DNA from: Bacteroidota bacterium
Lineage (GTDB): Bacteria; Bacteroidota; Bacteroidia; Sphingobacteriales; Sphingobacteriaceae
DNA: 60,544 nucleotides
Direction of reading: 5' to 3'
Assembly: GCA_013286565.1 (NCBI GenBank)
Contig: JABDFM010000012.1
Location: forward strand, 1-60,544
The first letter of the stretch is position 1; each line of letters opens with the position of its first letter. The notes under the pieces were generated by a model, which saw only the letters and a program-made list of their open reading frames with translations, did no database searches and was not told where the DNA came from. Positions 43,212 to 51,754 of this stretch are shown piece after piece. A program made the position numbers and the translations under genes.

Positions 43212-43223
43212 AAAAATCCAACC

Positions 43224-43988
43224 ATGAGAAAAAAAATTGTTGCCGGAAACTGGAAAATGAACCTGGATTACCAGGATGGTTTATCGTTATTTTCAGAAGT
43301 TATCAATATGGTACATGATGAGGTAACCGGCAAGCAGCAGGCTGTAGTGTGCAGCCCATTTATACACTTACATAGCCTGGCGCAACTGGCAAAAGGATAT
43401 GCTAAAGTTTCAGTGGGTGCGCAGAACGCGCACCAGGCAGAATCAGGCGCCTACACCGGCGAGGTATCTGCAAAAATGATCCATTCCACAGGTGCCGAAT
43501 ATGTTATTTTAGGTCACTCGGAACGCCGCCAGTATTTTGGTGAGACTAATGAGCTGTTAGCCAAAAAAACCGATACAGCTCTAAAAAACTCCTTAAAACC
43601 AATTTTCTGCATAGGCGAAACCTTGCAGCAACGCGAAGCTAATGAGCATTTTGATATTATTAAGCAGCAATTGGTAGAAGGCATATTCCATTTGGATGCG
43701 ACTGAATTTGCTAAATTGGTTTTGGCTTACGAGCCGGTTTGGGCCATCGGTACGGGTGTGACCGCGACATCAGCGCAGGCGCAGGAGATACACCAATTTA
43801 TCCGCAAAGAGATCGCTGCAAAATATAACCAGGAAGTAGCAGATAACACCACTATTTTATACGGCGGAAGCTGCACCCCTAAAAATGCAGGCGATCTGTT
43901 CGCCCAACCTGATATTGACGGCGGCTTGATTGGGGGTGCATCCCTAAAATCCCGCGACTTTGTGGATATCATAAAGACGTTCAATTAA
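43224..43988 (+). CDS. tpiA: Triosephosphate isomerase
   Basis: Glycolytic enzyme interconverting dihydroxyacetone phosphate and glyceraldehyde 3-phosphate; 254 residues. All catalytic marks are present: IVAGNWKMN (Lys), VILGHSERRQYFGE (His), VLAYEPVWAIGTG (Glu), and the phosphate loop ILYGGSCTPKNAGDL with GGLIGGASL. The ATG at 43224 gives the standard MRKKIVAGNWKMN start; eleven upstream codons belong to a repeat arm. Confidence 0.97.
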   Translation: MRKKIVAGNWKMNLDYQDGLSLFSEVINMVHDEVTGKQQAVVCSPFIHLHSLAQLAKGYAKVSVGAQNAHQAESGAYTGEVSAKMIHSTGAEYVILGHSERRQYFGETNELLAKKTDTALKNSLKPIFCIGETLQQREANEHFDIIKQQLVEGIFHLDATEFAKLVLAYEPVWAIGTGVTATSAQAQEIHQFIRKEIAAKYNQEVADNTTILYGGSCTPKNAGDLFAQPDIDGGLIGGASLKSRDFVDIIKTFN

Positions 43989-44004
43989 GATTTTGAGAAT
44001 CGGG

Positions 44005-44051
44005 AACCAAGAATCAAGAGCCACGAAACAATCGTCTTGATTCTTGGTTCT
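44005..44051. repeat. Paired inverted repeat GAACCAAGAATCAAGA
   Basis: GAACCAAGAATCAAGA (44005-44020) and TCTTGATTCTTGGTTC (44036-44051), a perfect 16-bp inverted pair with a 15-base loop, between tpiA and a membrane protein gene. It could act as a weak terminator, but no T-run follows. Confidence 0.7.
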
Positions 44052-44062
44052 ATTCCACAAAA

Positions 44063-44527
44063 ATGAGAAAGCTATTAAAAGTGCTCTTGCCACCCTTTGT
44101 TGGTTTTGCGGTATATTTTCTTACCATCAGGTATAGCTCGGTTTATTTTACGCTGAGGATAGATGAAATGGGAGAAGGCACGATAGAGGCTTTTATGGCT
44201 TATTTTCGATACTTTTTGCCCTTATTGTTTACAGTCGCGGTGTTAACGCAATTGCTGATCGTTGTCCCGGTTTGGGATAGGGTATTCTTAAAATCGAAAA
44301 GGGGCAAACTTACTTCTTTGTTTATTCTCCTGTTTATTTGCCTGTTATTTGCAGCAGGTATAAGCTACCCTATTTGGGACACAGCATCCGGTGTGCGACA
44401 TCTGATCAGAGTTTTTTTATTTATGACTGCAGTGCAGTTGTTATACTGGGCAGTGAACTTATTTGTGTTGTATTTTTTAACAAAAAAGCCCGAACCAGCT
44501 CTTGAAGCTCCGGATGCAGCTGAGTAA
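44063..44527 (+). CDS. Hypothetical four-helix membrane protein
   Basis: 154-residue inner-membrane protein, family not recognised. Hydrophobic helices at about residues 6-24, 50-70, 83-101 and 113-138, with a short charged loop (RVFLKSKRGK) and a Pro/Ala-rich cytosolic tail (KKPEPALEAPDAAE). It sits 19 bases before prmA, so they are likely co-transcribed; the pairing gives no clear hint of function. Confidence 0.72.
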   Translation: MRKLLKVLLPPFVGFAVYFLTIRYSSVYFTLRIDEMGEGTIEAFMAYFRYFLPLLFTVAVLTQLLIVVPVWDRVFLKSKRGKLTSLFILLFICLLFAAGISYPIWDTASGVRHLIRVFLFMTAVQLLYWAVNLFVLYFLTKKPEPALEAPDAAE

Positions 44528-44546
44528 TTACCTCAAATCTCAAAAA

Positions 44547-45383
44547 ATGAATTACTACGAATTGCTTTTTACGACCACCCCAACCGAAGACTATCAACAG
44601 GATCTGCTGATTAATGAACTGGCTGAGATCGGTTTTGATACTTTTGAGGAAATGGAGACTGGGTTTAAAGCCTATATACCGGTATTTGATTTTAACCAGC
44701 AATTGTTGGATGAATGTTTAGAACCTTATCATCAGTTGTTCAGTTTTACTTATGAGATCAACCTGATACCGCAAAAGAACTGGAACGAGGTATGGGAAAG
44801 CAATTTTGAGCCGATACAGATCAGGGATCAGGTTTGGGTAAGGGCGACTTTCCATCAACACAGGCCCGAGTTTCCTTATGAGATAGTGATAGACCCCAAA
44901 ATGGCGTTCGGAACCGGGCACCACGAAACTACATCCATGGTGATGGATATGATGCTGGATGCCGATCTCTCCGGCAAAAAGGTATTGGATATGGGTTGCG
45001 GTACGGGCATATTAGCCATACTGGCCAATAAATTAGGCGCAAGAGATATCACAGCGATAGATTATGACCCCGTTTGCTATGAAAGCACCATAGAAAACGC
45101 GGAACTAAATGGTATCAGCAATATCAAAGCGATCTGTGGTTCGAAAGAAGTGATACCTGATGAGCAATTCGACATCATATTGGCCAACATCAACCGTAAT
45201 ATCCTGCTTGATCAGATTGCATGCTACAGCGAGGTATTAAAATCTGGCGGAGAGATATATTTCAGTGGGTTTTATGAAAACCCTGATTTGGATATTATTA
45301 AAGAGGAAGCCGATAAATACGGCTTAAAATACCTTAGCCATAAAAAAACAAAGGAATGGGTGGCTGCAAGATTTAAAATGTAG
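44547..45383 (+). CDS. prmA: Ribosomal protein L11 methyltransferase
   Basis: Class I SAM methyltransferase that trimethylates ribosomal protein L11; 278 residues. The substrate-binding N-terminal domain includes MNYYELLFTTTPTEDY and QKNWNEVWESNFEPIQI; the catalytic part has FGTGHHETTSMVMDMML, VLDMGCGTGILAILANKLG (SAM motif I), AIDYDPVC and DIILANINRNILLD (motif IV). The ATG at 44547 is chosen since the N-terminus then matches the family; an in-frame codon upstream overlaps the previous gene. The stop TAG is the first triplet of a repeat arm. Confidence 0.95.
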   Translation: MNYYELLFTTTPTEDYQQDLLINELAEIGFDTFEEMETGFKAYIPVFDFNQQLLDECLEPYHQLFSFTYEINLIPQKNWNEVWESNFEPIQIRDQVWVRATFHQHRPEFPYEIVIDPKMAFGTGHHETTSMVMDMMLDADLSGKKVLDMGCGTGILAILANKLGARDITAIDYDPVCYESTIENAELNGISNIKAICGSKEVIPDEQFDIILANINRNILLDQIACYSEVLKSGGEIYFSGFYENPDLDIIKEEADKYGLKYLSHKKTKEWVAARFKM

Positions 45384-45446
45384 AGACGCAATACTTTGCG
45401 TCTCTTTAATAATTCAAATGAGACGCAAAGTATTGCGTCTCTACAT
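45378..45446. repeat. GTAGAGACGCAATACTTTGCGTCTC paired inverted repeat, copy 1
   Basis: A 27-bp arm at 45378-45404 beginning ATGTAGAGACGCAATACTTT and its perfect inverse complement at 45420-45446, 15 bases apart. Each arm is itself a near-palindrome (GAGACGCAA / TTGCGTCTC). The arm provides the prmA stop codon. Confidence 0.85.
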
Positions 45447-45455
45447 AACAAATAA

Positions 45456-46100
45456 TTAATACCCTACAGTAAAGCGCTTTTTGATAAAACGGTTGGTTTC
45501 CAGTTCATCTATTATAGCCACAGCCAGGTCTTCTACAGATATCTCACATTTGCCATTTGCATCAAACACAGGTTGATCGGTACCCAAACGGAATGTTGCA
45601 GTACGCTTCCCCGGATGCAGGTTAATAGCCGGGCTCAGGAAGGTCCAATCCAGGTCAGTTTCTTTTTTTAAGGTATTCAGATAATCGCGGGCTGCGGTTG
45701 CGCCACTTTTCCATTGTTCAGGAAATTCAGGTGTATCAACCAGTTGTACACCTGGTGCAACTTCCAGACTTCCTGCACCGCCGACAACTAATAGGCGTTT
45801 AACCCCGGAATCTTTTACCGCTTTCTGAATGGTCTCTGAACCTTTAATAAAATCAGCATAAAGATTAGGGTTTGTCCAGCCTGCATTAAATGCATTTACA
45901 ACAGCATCATGGCCTGCTAATATTTTAGCCAGGTTTGCGCTGTCGTCAATATCAGCAATTACTTTATTTAATTTCTCATCGCTTTTAGTGATCTTATCAG
46001 TGTTGCGGGCGATGGCAGTTACTTCGTGGCCACGGTGCAGGGCCTCATTTAGTACAGTTGAGCCAACAAATCCAGTGGCTCCGATTATTGCTATTTTCAT
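45456..46100 (-). CDS. NAD(P)-binding oxidoreductase (YwnB-like, atypical SDR)
   Basis: 214-residue Rossmann-fold protein. The dinucleotide loop IGATGFVGSTVLNEALHRGHEVTAIAR is at the N-terminus (G-x-x-G-x-x-G), and the domain continues with HDAVVNAFNAG and LLVVGGAGSLEVAPG, typical of the NAD(P)H-binding family that includes YwnB. Catalytic YxxxK is absent, so the reaction is uncertain. It forms a two-gene unit with the Rrf2-type regulator upstream, as ywnB and ywnA do in Bacillus, and has a candidate operator directly before its start. Confidence 0.87.
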   Translation of the reverse strand: MKIAIIGATGFVGSTVLNEALHRGHEVTAIARNTDKITKSDEKLNKVIADIDDSANLAKILAGHDAVVNAFNAGWTNPNLYADFIKGSETIQKAVKDSGVKRLLVVGGAGSLEVAPGVQLVDTPEFPEQWKSGATAARDYLNTLKKETDLDWTFLSPAINLHPGKRTATFRLGTDQPVFDANGKCEISVEDLAVAIIDELETNRFIKKRFTVGY

Positions 46101-46118
46101 ATCATTTGTTTATTTAAT

Positions 46119-46137
46119 TGTAAGTAATTATGTTACA
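46119..46137 (-). promoter_or_regulatory. Rrf2 operator candidate 2: TGTAA-N9-TTACA
   Basis: TGTAAGTAATTATGTTACA, the same half-sites and the same 9-base spacing as the dyad in front of the regulator gene. It sits 18 bases before the reductase start. Confidence 0.6.
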
Positions 46138-46154
46138 GTTTTGTTTAAATTTTT

Positions 46155-46562
46155 TTAATCGAATTGTTTGCTGAAATCAGCCAGGCTCATATTACCTAAT
46201 TTTTCCAGTAGGGTTTTATCCAGGTCGGCATATATCAGGTCGATATTTTTGTTGATCTGCTTACCCACCGGACAGTCGGGGTTAGGCATATTCTTCGCCG
46301 AACCCAATACAGGCTGGGTTTTTACTGCCTGGTAGATATCCGCAAGGCTAATCTGCCCGGAGGGCTTACTCAAGCTATAACCACCATTTTTCCCTTCCTT
46401 GCTGCTTATTAACCCATGATTACGCAGGTTGCTGATCTCTTTACGGGCCAATGCCGGGTTGATATTAATGCTGCCTGCTATATAATCAGATGATAACAAT
46501 TCGTCATTGGCTCTGCTTAGTAAAGTGAGGATATGCAGCGCTATTTGAAATTGTCCATTCAT
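46155..46562 (-). CDS. Rrf2-family transcriptional regulator (YwnA-like)
   Basis: 135-residue winged-helix regulator. N-terminal HTH text is QIALHILTLLSRANDELLSS, INPALARKEISNLRNHGLIS and the wing KEGKNGGYSLSKPSGQISLADIYQAV, all typical of Rrf2. The three clustered Cys of the Fe-S sensors are missing; only one Cys remains (NPDCPVGKQI), placing it with the YwnA/one-Cys group, which may sense thiol stress or electrophiles. It precedes its likely target, the reductase gene, and both carry the same dyad in their upstream DNA. Confidence 0.9.
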   Translation of the reverse strand: MNGQFQIALHILTLLSRANDELLSSDYIAGSININPALARKEISNLRNHGLISSKEGKNGGYSLSKPSGQISLADIYQAVKTQPVLGSAKNMPNPDCPVGKQINKNIDLIYADLDKTLLEKLGNMSLADFSKQFD

Positions 46563-46563
46563 C

Positions 46564-46582
46564 TGTAATAAAAAATATTACA
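46564..46582 (-). promoter_or_regulatory. Rrf2 operator candidate 1: TGTAA-N9-TTACA
   Basis: Inside the perfect dyad CTGTAATA AAAAA TATTACAG (46563-46583), immediately upstream of the regulator start, as expected for autorepression. Confidence 0.65.
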
Positions 46583-46759
46583 GTAAAGTTATAACAATTT
46601 TTTCATTTGCTATATTTCTTTCGGATAAATGATATATCCTGACTTTCAGTCGACATTTCATGGCGTCTTCATAAAAATTTAGTATTTTGGTGTTACAAAA
46701 TTTACATTCAAACGTTGTTAAGATGTTCCCTTACTGACAATCCTAAAAGTAAACCTTGT

Positions 46760-46767
46760 TAACTTTG
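46760..46767 (+). promoter_or_regulatory. -7 element of the usp gene
   Basis: TAACTTTG, exact TAnnTTTG, 59 bases before the ATG at 46827. No clear -33. Confidence 0.4.
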
Positions 46768-46826
46768 TATTGCGTTTAACTATTTAACCAAAATGGTCAA
46801 ATGTAAAATACCTAAATACGCATATT

Positions 46827-47675
46827 ATGAAAACTTACCTTATACCTGTTGATTTTTCAGAAACTTCCGTTCACGCTGCCGAATTCGCTGCGCAGTTGAG
46901 TAAGCAAACAGCTGTTGAACACCTGGTTCTGCTTCATTCCTATCATGTATCTATTTATGAAAGCGTGTTACCAACGCCGGATATGATCATTCCGAGCGAA
47001 GAGGAGATAGATGAGCATACCAGGAAAAAGTTAAATCAACTGGAATCTATAAGAACCAAACTGCATAAATTGGTCAGGGAGAACGTTACTATTCATATAC
47101 GTATCAGCAGATCAACTTTGGTGCGTGCAATTATTGAGACCGTAAGTAAGGAAAATGTTGACCTGGTTATCCTGGGCAGTAACGGAACGAATAGCGACGA
47201 TATAAGCCATGTGGGCAGCAATGTTGTCAATATATCAAAGCTGAGTCCTGTGCCGGTTATTGTGGTTCCACCGGCCTGTCATTACGAGTTGATCAAAAAA
47301 GTAGTGATGGCTTGTGATTTCCAAAAGGTAAAAGATACTATCCCGCTTGAATCATTGAAAAAATTGTTAAGCAGGCATGATGTAGAATTATTGGTTGTGA
47401 ATGTTGATCCCTCGGACAAACTTAGACATGCGAACCCTGAACAATTAGCAGAAAAAACGGCTTTATATAAAATGCTGAAAGAGTACCATCCTAAATATTA
47501 TTATAATAGCAGTGCCGACGTCATAAACGGCATTATAAAATTTGCAGATAATCACCATTCGCAATTGGTAATAGCCTTGCCACATAAATACAGTTTTTTC
47601 CAATCCTTGTTACATACCAGTGTATCACAAGGGCTTACCTTACAGTCAGCCGTGCCGGTATTGTTATTAAAATGA
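46827..47675 (+). CDS. Universal stress protein (two UspA domains)
   Basis: 282-residue tandem UspA protein of the cytosol. Domain 1 starts TYLIPVDFSETSVHAAEFAAQL and has the nucleotide-binding pattern LGSNGTNSDDISHVGSNVVN (G-x2-G-x9-GS-like) followed by SPVPVIVVPP. Domain 2 starts KKVVMACDFQKVKDTIPLESL and ends in a degenerate LQSAVPVLLL strand without the glycine pattern, so only the first domain is likely to bind ATP. Role in stress is general; no partner gene. Confidence 0.92.
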   Translation: MKTYLIPVDFSETSVHAAEFAAQLSKQTAVEHLVLLHSYHVSIYESVLPTPDMIIPSEEEIDEHTRKKLNQLESIRTKLHKLVRENVTIHIRISRSTLVRAIIETVSKENVDLVILGSNGTNSDDISHVGSNVVNISKLSPVPVIVVPPACHYELIKKVVMACDFQKVKDTIPLESLKKLLSRHDVELLVVNVDPSDKLRHANPEQLAEKTALYKMLKEYHPKYYYNSSADVINGIIKFADNHHSQLVIALPHKYSFFQSLLHTSVSQGLTLQSAVPVLLLK

Positions 47676-47680
47676 TACTG

Positions 47681-47743
47681 TAGAGACGCAATACTTTGCG
47701 TCTCTTATGCAATAGCCTAGAGACGCAAAGTGTTGCGTCTCTA
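47681..47743. repeat. GTAGAGACGCAATACTTTGCGTCTC paired inverted repeat, copy 2
   Basis: Arms at 47681-47704 and 47720-47743, the second with one change (TGTTGCG for TATTGCG). Same family as 45378-45446; sits between usp and mpl. Confidence 0.85.
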
Positions 47744-47813
47744 CGAAAAGGTTTTAATGGGAAAGGTATTTTATGTTTATTTGCATGACTTTCTTTACAG
47801 CTAATCTTTTTAA

Positions 47814-49169
47814 ATGAGAATACACTTTATAGCCATTGGCGGTAGCGCTATGCATAATATGGCTATTGCCTTGCACAAAAAAGGGTTTAACATAACAGGA
47901 TCTGATGATGTTATTTTTGAACCATCCATATCCCGTCTTGCCAAATATGGTTTACTACCCGAAAAAGAAGGATGGTACCCTGAAAATATCACTGCCGACC
48001 TTGATGCGGTTATACTTGGGATGCATGCCCGGGCCGATAATCCGGAATTACTAAGAGCACAGGAATTGGGAATAAAAATATATTCGTACCCCGAATATAT
48101 TTATGAACACTCAAAAAATAAGTTAAGGGTGGTAATAGGAGGGAGCCATGGTAAAACTACCATCACTTCTATGATATTGCATGTGCTGAAAAGTACGGGA
48201 AAGGACTTTGATTACCTGGTAGGAGCCCAATTAGAGGGTTTTGATACCATGGTAAAGTTAACTGATGAAGCGCCGGTGATCGTGATCGAAGGTGATGAAT
48301 ATCTATCCTCCGCCATTGACAGGCGCCCCAAGTTTCATTTATACAAAGCTAATATTGGCGTTATCAGCGGTATTGCCTGGGATCATATCAATGTTTTCCC
48401 AACATTTGATAATTATATCGACCAGTTCAGGCTATTTATTGAAACCATACAGCCCGGCGGCAAACTGATTTATTGCCAGTCTGATGCCGTTTTGAATGCG
48501 GTGGTAACTACTGACCATTCGTCAATAGAAAAGCTGCCTTATGGTTTGCCCAACCATAATATTAAATATGGTATTACAAATATTATAGCAGACTCAAAAG
48601 AATACCCATTACAGGTTTTTGGTGATCATAACCTGCTGAACATGGAAGCGGCGCGTTTGGTATGTGAAAGTTTGGGTGTAAAGGCTGATGATTTTTACAA
48701 GAGTATCAGCACGTTTAAAGGTGCCGCGCGAAGGCTTGAGCTGATTGGTACGACTGAAAACGCGAGTTTTTTTAAGGATTTTGCACATTCGCCGTCAAAA
48801 TTAAAGGCAACTATACATGCCGTTAAGACACAATTCCCTGATAGAAAATTAATAGCCTGTATCGAATTGCATACTTTCAGCAGCCTGAATAAAGACTTTT
48901 TGAGTGAATATGCCGGTGCGATGGACGAGGCCGATATCGCCCTTGTTTTTATAGATAAGAAAACGTTTGAGCAAAAGAAAATGACCCCGTATGCTGCTGA
49001 AACAGTGAAAGATGCATTTTTAAGAAACGATTTGACGTTTTATAATGACCCTGCTGATCTGCTGAAATACCTGGAAAAAATAGAAATGACCGGCAAAAAT
49101 TTACTGATGATGAGCTCAGGGAATTTTGGCGGAATAAACCTGCCTGATCTCTCCAAAAAAATATTCTAA
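47814..49169 (+). CDS. mpl: UDP-N-acetylmuramate:tripeptide ligase Mpl
   Basis: Peptidoglycan recycling ligase that reattaches recovered L-Ala-D-Glu-meso-DAP to UDP-MurNAc. The 451-residue Mur-ligase fold shows HFIAIGGSAMHNMAIAL (UDP site), VVIGGSHGKTTITSMI (ATP P-loop), VIEGDEYLSSAIDRRPKF and GIAWDHINVFPT. The EGDEY and HxxVFPT wordings separate Mpl from MurC. The C-terminal domain has FKDFAHSPSKLKATI and ACIELHTFSSLNKDFL. Stand-alone gene. Confidence 0.94.
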   Translation: MRIHFIAIGGSAMHNMAIALHKKGFNITGSDDVIFEPSISRLAKYGLLPEKEGWYPENITADLDAVILGMHARADNPELLRAQELGIKIYSYPEYIYEHSKNKLRVVIGGSHGKTTITSMILHVLKSTGKDFDYLVGAQLEGFDTMVKLTDEAPVIVIEGDEYLSSAIDRRPKFHLYKANIGVISGIAWDHINVFPTFDNYIDQFRLFIETIQPGGKLIYCQSDAVLNAVVTTDHSSIEKLPYGLPNHNIKYGITNIIADSKEYPLQVFGDHNLLNMEAARLVCESLGVKADDFYKSISTFKGAARRLELIGTTENASFFKDFAHSPSKLKATIHAVKTQFPDRKLIACIELHTFSSLNKDFLSEYAGAMDEADIALVFIDKKTFEQKKMTPYAAETVKDAFLRNDLTFYNDPADLLKYLEKIEMTGKNLLMMSSGNFGGINLPDLSKKIF

Positions 49170-49256
49170 AAATTGTTAATAATAAATTTTGATATTGATA
49201 TTTTATTGTAACTTTATTAACTACAGCGAAAACCTTTATCATCATCAAAAACAACA

Positions 49257-49595
49257 ATGAAAACACTTGGGAAAAAAATCAGGTTACTACGTCATCAGAA
49301 AGGATGGAGCCAGGAAGATGTCGCAAAAAAATTAGATATCTCCATTCCAGCTTTCTCTAAAATTGAAACCGGTATAACAGACATTAATTTATCGCGATTG
49401 GAACAGATCTCCATTTTGTTTGATATGACTGTAGTACAGCTCCTTACTTTTAATGATTTTGAACAGGATCAAAAATTCATAAATGAACTGGAGGTAGTAA
49501 ATAAAAAACTAATGGACCGGGAGACGGAAGTGATCGATCTGCAAAAGAAAGTGATCGAATTATTTGAAGAGCTCCGTCATTCTAAAACTGCGTAA
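49257..49595 (+). CDS. XRE-family HTH regulator with C-terminal coiled coil
   Basis: 112-residue DNA-binding protein. Residues 1-65 form the XRE/Cro helix-turn-helix (KKIRLLRHQKGWSQEDVAKK, LDISIPAFSKIETGITDINL). Residues about 72-108 are a leucine/charge-rich helix (INELEVVNKKLMDRETEVID, LQKKVIELFEEL) probably a dimeric coiled coil. No toxin gene is adjacent, so it is not an obvious antitoxin. Target unknown. Confidence 0.9.
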   Translation: MKTLGKKIRLLRHQKGWSQEDVAKKLDISIPAFSKIETGITDINLSRLEQISILFDMTVVQLLTFNDFEQDQKFINELEVVNKKLMDRETEVIDLQKKVIELFEELRHSKTA

Positions 49596-49615
49596 TAACT
49601 AAAGATTTGTCAGAT

Positions 49616-49631
49616 CCCGATAATTATCGGG
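49616..49631. repeat. CCCGATAATTATCGGG palindrome
   Basis: Perfect 16-bp palindrome in the 48-base gap between the convergent XRE and GNAT genes. I recall CCCGATA(N)TATCGGG-type palindromes as common in Bacteroidota intergenic DNA. It may act as a weak bidirectional terminator. Confidence 0.6.
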
Positions 49632-49643
49632 GCCACCTGGCAC

Positions 49644-50771
49644 CTAATCAAAAATATAACGCATTGTTAAATGTTTCTTGCCAAAAACTGCTCCTGTGCT
49701 ATGATGGATTGCTATCATTTTATCATTAAAATCTCCCACCCAGGATAGCTCCAGTTCTTCATATTGCTTTAAAGGCAACACATATTCTTTTAGTTTGATA
49801 AATAATGCGGATTCAAGGCCATGTTTCTGGAATTTTTGCTTGGTACCCATTACTATCGCCCTCATTCGCGAAACACCTTTCCACCTGTGATATAAGAATT
49901 TGAGTTTGCCAATAAGGTTAAGTTTGCCATTTATTGATTTGATCATCTGGTTTGCATCAGGTAAGATGATGACAAACGAAGCTGGTTCGCCATTTACATA
50001 AGCAAACCATATTAGCTTCTCGTCCATCAGGGGTTTCATTTTTTCGAAACTTTCTAATATGGTAGCATGGGTTATAGGTACAAAATTTTCGAAATCTTGC
50101 CAGCCATCATTATAGATCTCTATAAAATCTGCCGCAAAGCTTTCTATTTCTTTTGCTTTCAAATGCTTGAACTCATACCCAGGTTTTTGTGCAACCCATT
50201 GCGCTATTTTTGTGAATCTTTCAGGGAATGGTTTATTGACGTCTAAGTGATTGGTGATCTGTTCGTATATTTTTTTAAAGCCGTAATGCTCAAAAAATGC
50301 CTGGTAATAGGGATGGTTATAATTCATTCCGTAGGATGGGGGCGTAAATCCCTCTACTAACAGGCCCCAGAAATTATCATTTTCTCCAAAGTTGATCGGA
50401 CCGTCCATCGCCTGCATGCCATTAGCTTTGAGCCATTCCTTTGCGGTATCGAAGAGTAAAAATGCGGCATTTTCATCATCAATACATTCAAAAAAGCCCA
50501 TGCCACCAGTTGGCTGTTCGTAATTGTAAGCTTTTTCGTTATTAATAAAGGCAGCGATGCGGCCAATGGTTTGCCCCTTTTCATCGCTTAATATCCAGCG
50601 GGTGCATTTGCCATGCTGATGAAAATTATTTTTAAGCGGGTCAAATACTGCTTCAATATCGTTGTCCAGCGGGCAGATCCAATTTTTATCATTACCGTAG
50701 ATCACCCTGGCTACGTCTAAAAATTCTTTCTGAGTGACTTTATTATTTACCGCGGTAATCTTCATCATCAT
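49644..50771 (-). CDS. GNAT-like N-acetyltransferase domain protein
   Basis: 375-residue cytosolic protein. The N-terminal half resembles a GNAT module (KEFLDVARVIYGNDKNWICP, GQTIGRIAAFINNEKAYNYE, GGMGFFECIDDENAAFLLFD), and the C-terminal half has a second, weaker one (ASFVIILPDANQMIKSINGK, KFQKHGLESALFIKLKEYVL). In between is GPINFGENDNFWGLLVEGF, a family-specific block. I recall the family as common in Bacteroidota but uncharacterised. Substrate unknown. Three Met codons begin the frame; any could serve. Confidence 0.75.
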   Translation of the reverse strand: MMMKITAVNNKVTQKEFLDVARVIYGNDKNWICPLDNDIEAVFDPLKNNFHQHGKCTRWILSDEKGQTIGRIAAFINNEKAYNYEQPTGGMGFFECIDDENAAFLLFDTAKEWLKANGMQAMDGPINFGENDNFWGLLVEGFTPPSYGMNYNHPYYQAFFEHYGFKKIYEQITNHLDVNKPFPERFTKIAQWVAQKPGYEFKHLKAKEIESFAADFIEIYNDGWQDFENFVPITHATILESFEKMKPLMDEKLIWFAYVNGEPASFVIILPDANQMIKSINGKLNLIGKLKFLYHRWKGVSRMRAIVMGTKQKFQKHGLESALFIKLKEYVLPLKQYEELELSWVGDFNDKMIAIHHSTGAVFGKKHLTMRYIFD

Positions 50772-50794
50772 TAGTTATAAAAGCTAAATATAAA

Positions 50795-50825
50795 AAAGCA
50801 TTCAGACTCATCATCTGAATGCTTT
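50795..50825 (-). terminator. Terminator of the small acidic protein gene
   Basis: AAAGCATTCAGA / TCTGAATGCTTT, perfect 12-bp stem and 7-base loop. Read on the minus strand it is followed by TTTT, so it ends the transcript of the gene at 50859-51059. Confidence 0.82.
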
Positions 50826-50858
50826 AAAATAGTATTCCGGTTTATTAACTATAAATAA

Positions 50859-51059
50859 TTAATAATCGTCATCGTCCTCGTATCCGTCAAATGGTTCATA
50901 CCTGCCCAGGTCATCTAAAGGAATATCAAAATCCTCATCTTCATCCTCATCAATGATCTTTTTTTTCACAGGTAAATCATCAGAATCTTCCTCCGATTTT
51001 TTTGCGCCCTTGCTTTTAGAAGCATCGCTTTTTTTAACAGGTTTTTTTGGCGTTTCCAT
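50859..51059 (-). CDS. Small highly charged protein (Lys-rich then Asp/Glu-rich)
   Basis: 66-residue low-complexity protein. The first 25 residues are Lys/Ser-rich (TPKKPVKKSDASKSKGAKKS); the rest is Asp/Glu-rich (EDSDDLPVKKKIIDEDEDED, then YEPFDGYEDDDDY). No fold is expected. Its own terminator and clean coding region support expression. I recall similar short acidic proteins in Sphingobacteriaceae, function unknown. Confidence 0.7.
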   Translation of the reverse strand: METPKKPVKKSDASKSKGAKKSEEDSDDLPVKKKIIDEDEDEDFDIPLDDLGRYEPFDGYEDDDDY

Positions 51060-51193
51060 TGCGACGATTTGTTTGTAATAATATACTTCAAGTTAAACTT
51101 AAATCAATTCAAATACAAATTATCTTTTTTGTGATGTTGAATTGCTATTCCAAAAATAATTAAAATCATTTTTATTGAAAATACATTTGAAAA

Positions 51194-51754
51194 TTATTCT
51201 GCCTGCTCACCGATCGAGACCGAATTATCTGCAAGTTCTTTTATTTGAGGTAATTCGCTTAAGTCATTTATACCAAAATAGTCCATAAATAGTTCGCTTG
51301 TGCTGTATAATATTGGCCTGCCAACCGTTTCAGACTTCCCAATGATCGTGATCAGCTCTTTTTCCAGCAGTTTTTGTATGGAATATTCGCTATTTACACC
51401 GCGTATTTGCTCTATCTCTAATTTAGTTACCGAATGCTTGTAAGCGATTATAGCTAACGTTTCCAAAGCAGCCTGACCCAACTTCTTTTTTGAACGCTGC
51501 AACTGGAGCAAACTTATAACCTGGTGATAATTTTTTTTGGTAAGGAATTGGTAACCATTAGCCACATTCACCAATTCGATGGCAAAATTCTCGTCCTGGT
51601 ATTTGTGTCGGATAGTGTCAAGGCAACTGGTTATTTCTTCCTTGCTAAAATCCCGTTCAAATACAGCTTGGATGCAATACAATATTTCCTCTATCCGGAT
51701 GCTTTGCTCGGATGAAAAGATGAGGGCCTCTATATAAAGTTCCGGGTTCTCCAT
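51194..51754 (-). CDS. scpB: SMC-ScpAB complex subunit ScpB
   Basis: Chromosome-segregation protein that, with kleisin ScpA, regulates SMC. 186 residues of two winged-helix domains. Text: YIEALIFSSEQSIRIEEILY at the N-terminus and LGQAALETLAIIAYKHSVTKLEIEQIRGVNSEYSIQKLLEKELI (in segments), a ScpB hallmark, then VGRPILYSTSELFMDYFGI. scpA is not in the window. Confidence 0.94.
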   Translation of the reverse strand: MENPELYIEALIFSSEQSIRIEEILYCIQAVFERDFSKEEITSCLDTIRHKYQDENFAIELVNVANGYQFLTKKNYHQVISLLQLQRSKKKLGQAALETLAIIAYKHSVTKLEIEQIRGVNSEYSIQKLLEKELITIIGKSETVGRPILYSTSELFMDYFGINDLSELPQIKELADNSVSIGEQAE

